Assembly: GCF_028769735.1 (NCBI RefSeq)
Contig: NC_088178.1
Span: 17,806,357 to 17,870,356 of the forward strand
Direction: 5' to 3'
Source: Zonotrichia leucophrys gambelii
Taxonomy: Eukaryota > Chordata > Aves > Passeriformes > Passerellidae
Length of the DNA: 64,000 nucleotides
Part shown: positions 12,748 through 25,529 of the stretch, piece after piece
Position numbering within the stretch: position 1 is the stretch's first letter
Layout: every line of letters starts with the position of its first letter
The notes under the pieces: generated by a model
Database searches by the model: none
What the model was told of the DNA's origin: nothing
The model's input: only the letters and a program-made list of their open reading frames with translations
Position numbers and translations under genes: made by a program

Positions 12748-15700
12748 CTGGTTGCAGAGCAGAAGTCCTGTTGTTTTGGCTGGCTCCTTTATATTCTAGA
12801 AACAACAGCTTAATCCTAATTGGCACACACATCTTCACTGATAAATAAATGGAGCACTGGAATGCTGTATGCAATTCATTTTAGCTTGTGTCTGGGATAT
12901 ATTGCTGGCATGCAGTGTGTGGGGCTGTGCCAGATGGCAGGGCTGGCATCTGCAAAGTTGCACAGTGGGCATCTCACTATTACTTTTCAGGAAGCACTGC
13001 ACCATTTCTTTCTAAGATTGAATTCTGGGAGAGAAATGGCTGCTAAAACTTTCAACTGTGTTTTCATGGGTACGATCTGCTGCCACTTCTTGGCATCAAC
13101 AGGTTATAACTTCAGCACCTAAATATATTAAAAAGAGCCAATCTTTCAGGAAAGTCTAGGATATTTTTTTAAATGGGAATTCAGATGACTAAGGACATTT
13201 ACCAATAGACTGCAGCAAATGTAATTGCAGAAAATTGCCAGATACCTTCTCCCACTGCCTGCTTTGCCCCTCTGCTGAGTACAAGGAATGGAATGCATAC
13301 GTGTTCTCAGCTGCTGAAATGCCAAGTCCCAGGCTTTAGATTAAAGGCACCTTGGTCAGCAGTTTAAAGCAAAGCCCTCAAACTCCTCACTGACATGACT
13401 GGGATGTGGGTGTGTGTCCCAACTTGCCTACTCTCCCGTAGGAGCAGCAATCTCCAACAGTGGGGAAACAGTGGGAAATGATAACATCTCACCCAGCAGC
13501 TGCACTGCAAAGAGAATGTGTGCCAAAGACTTCGGCGCTGAAGGCTGAGCTGCTTAAAGATACACAGAGTATGGGAATTTACAATACATCCACTTGGATA
13601 CAAGGCCTTTGTCTTTCACTGAATCAACAAATGTTTATGGAAAATGTCAGCAATCACTTCTCTAGTTACTCAAGTGCCATTAAAGAAGTAGTTACACACC
13701 AAGTGAGGAAAATTACTAATGAGCAGACAAAATGACTTAGACCCTTTGAAAATGCTTCCCCAATGGCAGAGGGAAAAAATATTCCCATTTATGGATGGAA
13801 CTCCCATTAGGGAATGGGAAGTAGAAAAGAAGAGAAAAATTACATTCAAAGAATTATTTTTGTCATTTCAAAGGAAAAGTGGATCTTAGTCAAAACTGAG
13901 ATTGAAGGTATGAATTAGAGACAAATGTGAAAGCCTATTTTGAATTAAATTGCTAGTTGATTCTCGCCTTAAAAGTCCAAAACCGCTATTAGGTGCAGTG
14001 ACTATAATTAATGGAAAGTAATTTGCAGATATCCAATCACACTTTAAGAAAAAAAAAGCAAAATTAATCTCACAAACCTAAATGCAAAATAACAATTGAA
14101 AAGTGTGTCCTTTAGACTTGAGACGAATTTAAATAAAAATGTGTATTGGATCTGCACATTAATAAAGCCTGTTAAGATCAGTAGAATACTTTTTATTCAT
14201 CTGTGCTTCATCAAGCAGGTTCATGACCTCTACAGAACTGCAGCAGCTCCCTCTGTTCTGAAAACCGCATGGGGGAAGATGGTAAATATTATTTTGTGAT
14301 TAGAAAATGTTACTGGAATTGTCATAGAGAAATATTTAATGTGGAGAGTGTGGTTCAGGAATTAAAACATACACAGCAGGAGAAAAAGCAGCATGGAGCA
14401 AATTTTACTCCTGGTGACAAGCAAGTAAAATTTAAGGATTGTCTATGACATTGAAAACAATGCGCCATAGTTACACAGTTATCACTGGGCTCATGAAGAT
14501 ACTTAAGCACCTGCCTAACTTAAACCATGTGAGGATTCTCATTGTTTTAGATGAGACAAAATGGATATTTTAAACACAAGCAGATGATTAAATATCTTGC
14601 TGAATTGGTATTGGAGAACAATATAGTTGAGTGATTTTTGTCACTGTCAAATAAACAAACATCTAAATAACCAAATGTATTAAACCGCCACATCAATGAC
14701 ATTTGATGAGAAGCACAGGAAACACTTTGTGCAGAATATTATTCTAACATAATACATTAAATATGTGACGCAATACTTATTAAAAGCTCAATACACCAAC
14801 TATGTCAGCAGTTCCTTTCCTGATTTCATTGCAGTTTGCAGGAGTATGTGTATCTATGTGTGCTTTACTAGTAACCAATCTGCCTTGCTCTTTTCACAGA
14901 TTACACACCAACTTTGTAAATGTGAGAGCCAAGTGGGTTGGTTAAAATATAAAAAGAGAAGCATGGTGCTGTGTCTCTCATTAAAATCCCAAACAGGACA
15001 AGGATAGATAAGAATGTCAAAACACCTCCTTAACAAAATCATCTCCCATAACGGTAATTCAAAACCTCTTCTCCTCCTTTTCAATTCACCCCCACCTAAA
15101 GGACTCCAAAGACTCTGAGCTCTACTGCAGTCATGGCAAACATTGATTCTGACTTCCACCAACTGCAGCAAGGTCAAGCCTTCACCATTATTTTTCAAAA
15201 TTTTCAATTTGAGTGTTTCAGTCCAGCTTGGTTATCTCGGTGATCTGTTGACATAATCATTGATTCTGCAGTATAATCTTTTCCCCACTGGTGAAATATT
15301 CTTGATTAGCATATTGTTGCCATATACTTGTATTACATGTTCTGCCATTATCAAATAGAGACAAAGGTGGTAATGATGCCTGTGTCAGCACACACCCACA
15401 ATTGCTTATGCTCAAATCCTCCTCATCTAGAAAATTCAAATCACCATAAAGGTTCCCTGCAGCTAAATATTGCTTTCGCATAATTGCCAGGAAAGGGCTT
15501 CCTAAATTACAGGACAGAATAAATTATAGGAGAATCATGTTCCTTACAATTCAAGGGGGGAATTAACACAGTCTGTAGACTCCCAAAAATTACTAATCTG
15601 AATTTAAATTCTACATTTAATTGCAGCAAGTTAAACTCAATGAAAAAGTTCTTTGCTCTCTTAAGAATGTCTGTTCTAGAGAGAAACAATTTGGGCTTTC

Positions 15701-16586
15701 TAGACTTTCAACAGATGCTGTAAACAAGCATTCTATTCATTAATTACTAAAAATGCAATGACCCCAATAGTGTTCATTCAGAGTATAATTTAACAGGAAA
15801 ATAATATCAACCTCAACAGACTGTTTGAGTTATCTGTCCCTTCTTTAATCTGAGAGATTACTCAACAAAACCAATGTTCATTCAACAACATTCATGAAAT
15901 CTGTTGTGGATTACCAATATCATCAGTTAAACCTGTTTCAAATTTATTGCTCTCATTCAGGTTAAATAATAAAAGAGTCCATTTGTACCACCACATGTAT
16001 ATACATGAATTCAGCTTTCATCATTCTCTACAGGTTTAATCCCATGATTTATGTTTTTTAACACAGTTTTGGGCAAATCTGTTGAAAAAATTCAGTCAGA
16101 CTGATAGGAGAGTTAGACTGGATTACCATGATGTGTGCCATGTTTAAAACCAGCCTGTTCTGTTTGGAGAAAAGGAAAAGTCAAGCATTTTAACACTGTA
16201 ACCCTGCTTGAAGCTCTAATAATTTTAATGGCCTTAGCAAAAGAGAGCTGAGTAAGGCTGGGCGAGTTCAAAGACAATAATCTTTATTATTAGAAATATG
16301 TTAGAAAAGCAAAGAAGCAAAGTTTCTTTTTTCTGCTTTTTCTTTAGTCACAGCAGGAACTAGATTAGAGTTTTCTGACGTTTAAACAGTTATGGCAGTG
16401 TCTACATGTTAATTTTTTTAATTCACCTCTGTTTTGACTCTCCATCTACCAATATTTAGAAAAAAAGGCAACAAAAACAAACACACACGCAGAAAATTAA
16501 ATGCAAAATGTTTCTCTTGTGTTTCATATCACAGCTAAATTTTTTCACTTAAATTAAACTAAATTGAATTGAAAGGCTGCACAACA
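12748..16586. other. Unique non-coding DNA, no gene supported
   Basis: Several open frames of 60 to 117 codons lie here on both strands (for example 12820-13122, 13460-13735, 14854-15207), but none resembles a known family and they overlap each other. A 63-base in-frame block at 14219-14281, bounded by AG and GT, could mimic an exon but has no supporting homology. AT content rises from 13.8 kb onward. Confidence 0.5.
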
Positions 16587-16648
16587 TAGCTGAGGGTTTT
16601 GCTAATGAGACACAAACCTTTTTGTCTTTAGGTTACTGGTTCAAATCC
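16587..16648 (+). other. tRNA-promoter-like box pair, possible old SINE relic
   Basis: TAGCTGAGGG (16587-16596) fits the RNA polymerase III A-box pattern. GGTTCAAATCC (16638-16648) is an exact match to the B-box consensus GGTTCRANNCC. The spacing of 51 bases is plausible for a tRNA-derived promoter. I cannot fold a proper cloverleaf and see no matching acceptor stem, so this is not a functional tRNA gene. It may be a decayed tRNA-derived SINE or chance. Confidence 0.3.
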
Positions 16649-17639
16649 AGGCAAGTCTAGAAACAGCTGAAAGCTTTTAACCACCTGATGGCTATGTGAT
16701 ACTTTAACATGAAATGAGTTTGTCAATCAAAATCCAACTTCAGGAAGTAAGTGTTCCCACCATAAAAATAACCACCACACAACTAGAATTATTTGCAGTC
16801 TTCTGAAAGTTCAAAAATTAATGACTCTGCACCTTTTGAACTGATATTTTAGATGAAATGACCTATGTTGAAGTATGTAGAGAGTGAAATATGGAGAAGT
16901 TTACATTGCTGATACATTTGTGAACATAGCTCTCCTAGGTAAAAGAGGCTTAAATGACTTTACCTCCTTAAACCTTCTGCCTCCTCTCTCATTAGCATCA
17001 GCTAGTGTAGCATGTACTCCTAAAATAATTTGCACAAACCTACTGGGGGGAGAGGGCAGACATACACAAAAATAAAGTCCTTTATCTGCCAGATGAAGAT
17101 AGAAAATATTTTAATTTCCATGTTAACCGCTTCTTGAAGAAAAATAAAGCTTCTGAATGTTTTAAAGGAATGTCAGTAACCTGTGACATCCTCCTACAAT
17201 TCATGCAGTATTCTTTTCTGCATGTAAATAATTCCTCACTTCCAAGAATAATTGACCATACTTGAACAAAAATGTTTTTACTGAGTGATAGACACTGATC
17301 TTCACCTCCTCCGCTGATCAAAAGGCAGAACTTCAATTTAAAATAAATAAAAAGGATAATTTAAAAATTTTGCTTAACTGGAACTTTTATTATCTCATCA
17401 ACTTTTTATATTTTAATACCATGAAGATTTGAAAAGCTCAAACAATAAGAGAACAATGTGCTGTAGGAGCCAAGCCCAAGCCAAAGCACCAAATTTAAAG
17501 GAACTTCCCATCCTAGCACTGAGACAAAACCAGAGATTACTCTTCATGGTGCTGATTTTAAGTAAAAGGAGGCTGAAACATTTTGGCAGTGGAATCACTT
17601 TTTTTTTCAGGCTGGGGACAAAGAGTTAGAATGAACGGG
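16649..17639. other. AT-rich non-coding DNA, no gene seen
   Basis: Small overlapping open frames occur (16884-17075 plus, 17082-17336 minus, 17413-17629 both strands) without recognisable products. The sequence becomes abruptly GC-rich near 17640, where the next CR1 fragment begins. Confidence 0.5.
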
Positions 17640-18079
17640 GTGACATCAGACTGGTGATCTGCCACTAGTGGAGGTTCTGTAGGGCTCCACACTCAGCCCT
17701 GTGCTCTTCAACACCTTCATAAATGACTCGGGTGCCTGGGACTGGCAGGAATACTGAGCAACGGCACTGAGCCGATGACACTGAAGTGGGAGGAGCTGTC
17801 CTCTCCCTCAAGAGCAGAGCAGCCTTGCAGAGACCTCAACAAATCAGAGATGGGCAATCACCATCTGTGCGGAGTTAACAAGGGAAGGGCTGGATCCTGC
17901 CCCTGGGCTGGGGCAGCCCTGGCTGTGTGTCCAGGCCGGGGAATGAGAGGCTGGGGGTGCCACGGGAAGGAACCTGGGGCTCCTGGTTGATGGCAAGTTG
18001 AGGCAGCAGTGCCCTGGCAGCCAGCAGGGACAACCCTGTCCTGGGGACATCAGGCACAGCAGGGCAAGGGAGGGGATTG
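17640..18079 (+). mobile_element. CR1 retrotransposon fragment, internal reverse transcriptase part
   Basis: The plus strand encodes the middle of the CR1 reverse transcriptase. From 17674 the frame reads VL*GSTLSPVLFNTFINDS, matching GVPQGSVLGPVLFNIFIND. The expected glutamine codon is TAG at 17680-17682. About 40 bases after this block, in another frame, 17771-17791 reads ADDTEVG, matching the catalytic ADDTKLG box, so at least one frameshift separates them. Further downstream the sequence still follows CR1 through the CAAGGGCAAGTGC-type and AGCAGGGCAAGGGAGG-type segments to about 18079. The CR1 3' terminus is missing, so this copy is truncated at both ends and non-functional. It is much more GC-rich than its surroundings. 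Small open frames at 17775-18107 are by-products of this element. Confidence 0.85.
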
Positions 18080-21000
18080 AATACATTTGAAATAATGTCA
18101 CTGTCATGACATTAAGTTTTGAATTCCAAGGAGGATCTGAAAATCAATCATTTAAGCATTCTCTTCCTTCACCATGCGAACTCAGTCAAGACATCTTATT
18201 TTCAATGGCACCATTTACCTTGTAAAAATCAGTGCTTTTACAAATCCTAACACTAAAATATGTATGTTTAAAAGCTCAGAGAAATGGTGATGCCATTTCT
18301 GGGAAAGAGAGAGAAGTAACATCTAACATGAGTTCTTATCAGACTGGAGCAAATTAGAGTAATTAACATTTTGAATAATCCTATTATCTTCAGAACTGCA
18401 CTGGTACTTATTAAGAATCAGAAATCTATTTCTGCTTCAATACTCTCTACTTCTTGTACACTAAGTGAAATTAATTTAATGGGGACAATCACAGTTCACA
18501 TTAATATACACGGTGCAAGTGGCCTTTAAAATGGTGCAAAAACATTTACAAGGTTTCAAAACAATCCTGAATTTTATGATGTGCTGATTTACTTCTAATG
18601 TAACAAATCCTGCAAAATTATAGAAGATGATTTACAGTGAATTTTCAGAAGATGTCTGAGTAAAAAGATCCTCTGCCCCTCTGAACTAATACAACATTGG
18701 GCTCTCCAACTTCAAAACTACCTTCTGTTAAGTTTTCCAACAAGGATGTTCAAAGAGCCAAAGATGACATTAATTTTCATTTTCCTCTTGAGTTCAGATT
18801 TTAGTTGCTTTTATGTCTTTTATAATAATATGTTGCTGACTTTTTTTTTTTAATAAAACAGGTCCATTTGTTTAGTTTTTAATAAGCATGTGGCTGTAAC
18901 AAAAGCTGAGAGTCTTACTGGAAGTTAGTGGGAAATGTACCCTTCAGAAAAAGACTGGGAAGTGCTTTAGCACTTGTGCTATATTCCCCAGTTTGTTTAT
19001 ATTGCACAGCCAGCACAAGTGATTGGCATCTACATCTGAACTCACAGCTTAGCTCAGCCTAAGTTTAAAGATTCCCACAGCAAGGTCTTTCTCTGTCATA
19101 CATCCTTGCTATTTCTGCATATCCAAAGGGCGTAGCAAAGTGGTTTTTAAGATAAAATGTTCTCAAATTCTTTCCCAACAAGAAAGTTCATTTCTACAGT
19201 GGGTGTCTTGCTCAAAAGATTTGCTGAAAAGAGGCAGACAATCAGCACTCAGAAAATTGTTACTTCTTAAGTAACCACCCTCAATAAAATACAGCTTGGT
19301 CTTTAACTTAAACCCTCCAGTTTCACAATCAGTGATGTAAATTGCTGTGAATAGGGGCCAGACCACTTTGCACAATGGGAAAGGGGATGAACACAGTCGT
19401 GCTGGGGCTAAAACTATAAAAGATGACTGTAGAGATGAGATGACATAATTAGGGAGAAATTGTGGACAGCTTAAACAACAAGGATGGGTTCTGAAAAATC
19501 ACTCAGTTGTACCAACAAACTGGCAGAACAAATCAGTTTAAATAAGCTGGAGAGGCAAATCACAGCTGGAAATACCAATTGATTCATTGGGTCATGATGC
19601 ACTCATTAGATCAACCTTGTCCCAGCTCTCCTCAGCTCTGCTTACTGAAGCTTGGAGACCTCCCTAGAACCATGCCCCAATTCACTAAGGCCTTTTCCAG
19701 TGATTCCTTTTTTCCTTCAGCTCAGTGGAGGAAAAGTATTTGCTTTATTAAAGGCTCTCTGTAGCACTAAGGGGGATAAATGTGTCTCTTAGACCCTAAA
19801 AGCAAGATTGAACTTTTCAGTGCAGTCATGAATAAGACATAACATGTAATAGCAGTGTATTTTCCAAGACTGAAACTCTGGAAATAAAAGATCACAGGTT
19901 TCTGAAAGATTTGTAGCAGTTAAGGAGGGATCAGTTCAGGGACATTCTATGTTACACAGAGTAGTCACTTCTAGCTGGATAATTAACATAGCAAGGCAAC
20001 TTTTACATGGCTAAAACAAAAATCATCCTTCCCTTTCCCTTTCTTTGCTTCACAGAAGCTACATTATTGCAGTTATGAAAGTCACTTTTTCCCCTTTATC
20101 TGGCTTGCTGTCCTAATCAGCTATAGAACAGGGCTTATGTGGGGAAAAGAGTGCTGGTACAAAGGCCAGGTTTGTCCTTCCTTCCTTCTTTCTATACAGT
20201 CATACATAAAGAAGAAATGGATGTGAGGAAATAGCCTGGCTCAATGTGCAGCCTTTAGTTTGGACAGCTGGAACAAGTAAGTGAGGGAGCAGCATTAGCT
20301 TTTGTTCCCTTACTTGGCTGATTAATCAGGACAAGAAGACATACAGAATAGGTGTAAAGGGATATGACAAGAATTTGGATATACTTTCCATTTTCCCAAG
20401 AACTGCAAAGATGGGAGTGAATGAAATTTAGAAATATGTTGTTGCATTGTGCTCTCTTGCCTCCAACGCTTTGGAAGCTTTACTGACAAGTTGCAAAGTC
20501 TTCATTGGAATTCAGCAAGCTGTGATGAGAAGACCTTGCTTTCCAAATGTTAATGCTGAAATTCCATGCTTGAAAGAAAGACTGACAACAGACAGACAGA
20601 AAAAAAAAATTAATACACTGCTTCTTGTCAGTCCTTTGGGACTTTTGAATAGCAATTTGGCATCCTTTGCCATTTTAGTAAACTGAGAAGAAATGTAGGT
20701 TTGAAAATTGAGAAAGGACTTGAAACAAACTTGCCTTTGACAAATCCTTCATTATAGAAAATTCAAAATGTGGCTACAAATGTTAGCTAAAGATGCCTTG
20801 CTGACAAGCAGAACCATTTATTATCCATATTCTGTATGCAGCACTTACTGAATAAGGTGTGTGCTCGTGGCAAGAATGTTTGATAATGTTAGGAACAGCT
20901 GTGAACATCAATCTGCCACTGCTCCAGGACAGAGGAGCTTCTATTACTAATAGTTGGCTCCACAATTAGTAGCACCTGTCTTGGGCTTCTCACTTATACT

Positions 21001-21204
21001 GACCCTTGAATGGCCCACTTAATGAAAAGGGAAAGAATTTAAGAGGACTCTTTCAGGAGTTAATGAAACTACCTACACTCATGCAACCACAATTTGGGTG
21101 GCATGAAGTAGCATAAAAAAGATAATTATATACTATCTTCAGCCTGGATGAAAGGATGTTTGCTAGTCTTTCTGAACTTCAGTCAATGAGTGTACACGCT
21201 TTTA
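18080..21204. other. AT-rich non-coding DNA, no gene seen
   Basis: This is unique sequence with scattered short open frames (for example 19163-19375 minus, 20447-20686 plus) that match nothing recognised. A T12 run occurs near 18841. No transposon or RNA gene was recognised. Confidence 0.55.
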
Positions 21205-21216
21205 ACGCGTACGCGT
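21205..21216. repeat. CpG-rich perfect palindrome ACGCGTACGCGT
   Basis: Two abutting ACGCGT hexamers form a 12-base perfect palindrome with four CpG dinucleotides, in a region where CpG is otherwise rare. Each hexamer can be a binding core for some transcription factors, but no function is shown by the sequence alone. Confidence 0.9.
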
Positions 21217-21560
21217 CTGCTCATGCACTGTGGCTCATTGTGGTGAGGAGATGGAGCACAGAGCTGAGGCACCGGGGCTGATGCAGCTCTGCTGCAGCAG
21301 TGAGAGTGCTGGGCCTCTGTGGGGAGAGGCTCCATCTCCGTGGAGAGCAGAGGCTCCCTGCACTGCAGCTCCCCAGGGTTTTACCCACAGGAGGGCAGCT
21401 AAGGTTATGGCTGATGTTTAAAGGACACAGCAGCTCTGTGGGAAAGGAGTTAGCACACACACTAACCACCCAGCTCTGGGCCATCACTGGCTTTGGCTGG
21501 GCTTTGCCAGCAGATGTTAGGTTTTAAATATTTGACAGCACAGCCAGGGACACCTGTCTT
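21217..21560. other. GC-richer non-coding patch
   Basis: About 340 bases are clearly more GC-rich than the flanks, with many CAG/CTG words (GATGCAGCTCTGCTGCAGCAG near 21280) and overlapping short frames on both strands (21221-21487 minus, 21230-21527 plus). CpG is not enriched enough to call a CpG island. It could be an old repeat or an exon of a non-coding transcript; I recognise neither. Confidence 0.45.
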
Positions 21561-24500
21561 GACGTCTCACCCTTCATTCACCCATTTAATGCAAAATTTG
21601 ACCTTGTGTCCTGAATATGCCAGGAGAGACAGGCATAACCCTTTGCTTAATACAGCCCTTCTCTGTAACCAGATGTTTTAATACAACCAACGCTATTTAA
21701 AACAACAAAAATATATCTAATTATTGTCTGAGGAGAAAAATGGGCCTCTGTATAGCACACATTTATATTCTGCAATAAAATTGGCACCTGGTATAGCAAA
21801 AAGGAGATCAATGTGCATGTTACATGACTTTACAGACTTCATGTGAATAATGAAAAAAGTATTAAGTGAAAGAAGCACTGAAATTACCACTGCCGATAAT
21901 TTTCAAGAGTACAAAACAATTTCTTGAGAAAACAAGAGACACTATTTATTCCATTCTATCACTTGAGCTCTGTTCTCTTTTTTTTCCCCCCTGGAATTAG
22001 TTTGGAAAAAATCAAGGATTCCAGCTGTTTAATAATGACGTTGTTGTATTCATGCAAATCCCCCAGACCTTATGTCAACATTTAATTTTACAATAAATAT
22101 AAAAATAAGGCTAGTGGCATCTGTAGTCCCCTGGGTTGTAGCTGGCAAATCATCCAAAACATCCCTCTCCCTCTTCCCTCCTGAACATCCTTGCTGCTTA
22201 GGAGGTAATAATAGTCAAAAGGAAAATGTTAACATTCGTGTGGTGTATTGAGAGAAGTTTATAGATATTGACAGTAGTGCTCACGAAATAGATTATATCA
22301 AAACACCAAATATATTACCTTTACCCCAGTGGTAAGCTTTTGTAAATTGAAGTCAAATATGTAATCGTTGAACTCTGCAAGGACGATAAAGGCATCACAG
22401 AAAGAACTTCAAGCACTATGAATTTAGAGAAGAAACTGTTCCCACTAGCCATTTACTCTTAATGAATTTTAAAGGAAAAATCTACTTATTTAATGAATGA
22501 CACCTCAGAAAGAATTTATAAATTCTGAGCTGTTTGCATAAAGGATGCAGTATATATATCCCCCTCTAAAAGTTCTGGCAGTGCATTGAACCCCCAAAAA
22601 AGCAAAGAGAATTTGAATTGTCATAAAAACAGGTGCTTAAATCCTATGAACCAAGTATCTCACAGAAGTAAACCTATGGATTGTAAATATAATTGGGCAA
22701 AAAATATTTTTAAAAAATTATATCAAGAATATGTAATTTTAAAATCACAGTAGATCATTTAATAGAGAAAATTCTGCTTAAAATATTCTTCAGGCAGTTC
22801 AATAGGAATTTCTCGTAAGAATATATTTGCTCAAAATACTATACATGTTCCTCAAGTGTCAACATATCAGATTGTTAGGCAGAGTATTATAAAAAAATCA
22901 CTCTCAATTCTGAACCTTGAAAGGCCAAAGCAACAGTAGTAGGACTGCCTACTTTGATGCATGCAGAAAGCTAAAATTAGACAGGCTGGAGTCAGTGAGG
23001 AGTACACCAGCATCCCCCTGTGCAGCAGTACTAAAGAGAAAACACTTCAAAAAACTGGGATTGCTGGTAGCCACTGGCAGCCTTGATGAATCTCTTGTTT
23101 CACCACCTCTGTGGGAACTTCCCTGTTAATGTTCAAATGGGTCAGGATTGTACTTCATGCATAAAAAGATGACCTCCACAGCAGGTTTGAAAGGTCGCAT
23201 CTCTTAGGCAGCTAAAGCCCAAAAAGGGTGAGTAAGCTCTGGGAGGGACAGCAGGGATGTTTCTTTTGGCTTGGCCCCATGTAGATTCAGAATGTGTCAC
23301 AAAGTCTTAGACTCAAAAGGCACATACAAAGACACATCTGCTGTCTCAACCTAAAGCCTGTAGCAATGCTTGTGCACCATTTATACAGGTGCTTTGGAGG
23401 AAGAATCTGTCCTACAAGCTTCTGTATGTCTCAAGCTAACAAAGCCTTTTCTTGCACTCTCAGCTCAAAACATCAGCCCTTAATCTTACAAAAGACCTTT
23501 CTGTTTCTTTAAAAGAACCAGTAATTTTTGTTGTTCACATTCAGGGATCCCTGTAAGGATTCTAATCCATGTGCATCTCCTTTCTGGTTTCCTATTGCTT
23601 CCCCAGACACTTCACATTCATTCTGCAGACTCTGTCCTGCGCTGTTCTTCTTTTGTCTCTTTGCAGCTTTCTTGTCCAGGCTGCTGCCTCTGCCTCAAGC
23701 AGTCCACCCTTCTCCCCATTTCCCCACTGCATCCAATGACTTCATACACTTTCTATCAACTCCTCACTTTTCTCCATAAGTTTTCTTATTGTCCCTTCCC
23801 ACCTCTTATCATTGCTTAAGAACAGCCAGTAGTAGTAAAGCAATCGAGCTAACAAAAATCAAACCAAAACACTTTTGTTTTCACACTGTTTTTCCCCCCA
23901 TAGAACTATACATATTTATAGTAGCTTTGCTTCAGATATGATTTGTGATGATTAGATTAGGTTGCAAGATGCCAAGGGTAGATGCCTTGGACTGACTGTT
24001 ATATTTGAAATGCCAGTCATGTAGGTATGTGTTATAAATGAAAGAATACTAATACAATAATGAATACAGCAGTTGCATCTCTGTCATATCCTTCACCATG
24101 GAAATGCTGTGAAAGATTCTGAGTGGGACTGTGTGTGAAAGGGTAAGTTTATCTTTCTAGCTCTGTGTAGCTGGAGTCCCTGAGGAAGTGCTCAATATTA
24201 GTGAAAAGCTGAACAGTTTCTCTAAAACCTCAGGGACCTTCTATCAGCCATGCCACACATACCCCTACTTTGTAAGTCATCTTCTTTTTGTATCATTCTC
24301 TACTCCAACTTGCAATTCCCATTGTATTAATTACATTTAGTTTAAGTATTCTTTGTGATGAGAAAACTGTGTAACAGATATTATCTGTAGAGATATATGA
24401 AAAGAAAATGCATGGATGAGAGACTGGAGAGGTGTCTGGTTTTCAGCTGCTTCAAATGAAGTGCAAACATTGTAGATTTTAGTGGGGCAGTAATGATTTC

Positions 24501-25477
24501 CAAACAGCGTCTTTAAGACTGGAGCACTGATCCCAGCACAGTTACTTTGGCATCTAACTAAGCTCTCACATAAAGTTGGGTCTAGAATGATAAACCTGAT
24601 CTTGTGGATGCCTTTAAGACATCATCAAAACACAAGCAAACAACTGAGTAACCCAATAGACTCTGGAAAAGTGTGCAAGAACACCAATAGCTGTTAAAAA
24701 ATAACTGACATTAACATGTTTGAGGGAAGATTGGTAAACTTGAGTGCAATATTCCAGCCTAGTCATTTATTTTTGTTCTTTTCAGTATTTATGACTTAGA
24801 AGAAAAATGCACATTGTTATCAAAGCAGGAGTGCACCTTTTGAAATGCAGGCTTTAAGTTGATGTGAGACATGCAGAATTTTTTCTAGCTTTAAACAAGA
24901 GCTTATTTTGCAGATCATTTACAGCTGTGCAAGGGATCACAGCGCCATAACTTGCCCTGGACTGTAAATGGACTGGATCACACCACAAAGGAGCAGCGAG
25001 ACCAGGATTTTCCCTTGCACACATACAAAATTCAGTATCCATAGCCAGGAGTGCCTGCAAGCCTGGCAAAGCTTGGAGGTTAGTACACCTGCCCCAATTC
25101 CCAGCAATGCTCCCCAGAGCAGGTGCACAAATCTATGGTTTAGAAAGTCTCTTCACACCTGCGCCTCTTAACTAATGACCCTTTTTGTTTTCTCCTTTTT
25201 TGATCTCCTGAGTATGAGAGATGATGCTGACACAGCAGACTAGCAGGTGTGGCAACCCCAAGGAGAGGATAGAGAGGGCATGTGCCTGTGTGTGTGCCTG
25301 CCAACAAACCATTGATTTTGTCCTTTATCTTTTTGCAGGTGACTTCTCAAGGGACTAACAAAAATACTTGCATTTTTAAAAGCTTGTGGTTTAACTAGAG
25401 CCTTACATACGTCCATGTTTCTTAGAGGCAGGAGGAACCAAGAGACCCTTGAACCAATACAGTTAATCCTGATCCTT
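21561..25477. other. Non-coding DNA, no gene seen
   Basis: The sequence is AT-rich with a few mixed patches. An exact octamer motif ATGCAAAT (22052-22059) lies 14 bases after a TGACG half-site, in sequence that is non-repetitive. Open frames around 22917-23819 and 24854-25171 are short and unrecognised. Confidence 0.5.
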
Positions 25478-25529
25478 GTACTTGAGAAAATACTTGGCTA
25501 AGCCTGATCCTAAGTATTTTCTCAAGTAC
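25478..25529. repeat. Perfect inverted repeat, 18-bp arms, 16-base loop
   Basis: GTACTTGAGAAAATACTT at 25478-25495 is the exact reverse complement of 25512-25529, with GGCTAAGCCTGATCCT between. The word CCTGATCCT occurs both just before the left arm (25468-25476) and just before the right arm. This suggests a local template-switch duplication. The stem is short for a microRNA precursor. Confidence 0.95.

Noticed and set aside
13460..13735. 91-codon plus-strand frame with a protein-like composition
   Set aside because: No recognisable family; another frame (13364-13603) overlaps it on the opposite strand.
25316..25340. Acceptor-like TTTATCTTTTTGCAG
   Set aside because: No open exon or donor follows at a reasonable distance; such sites are frequent by chance.
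25478..25529. Hairpin as a microRNA precursor
   Set aside because: The stem is only 18 bp with little extension into the flanks, shorter than typical animal precursors. Kept only as an inverted repeat.
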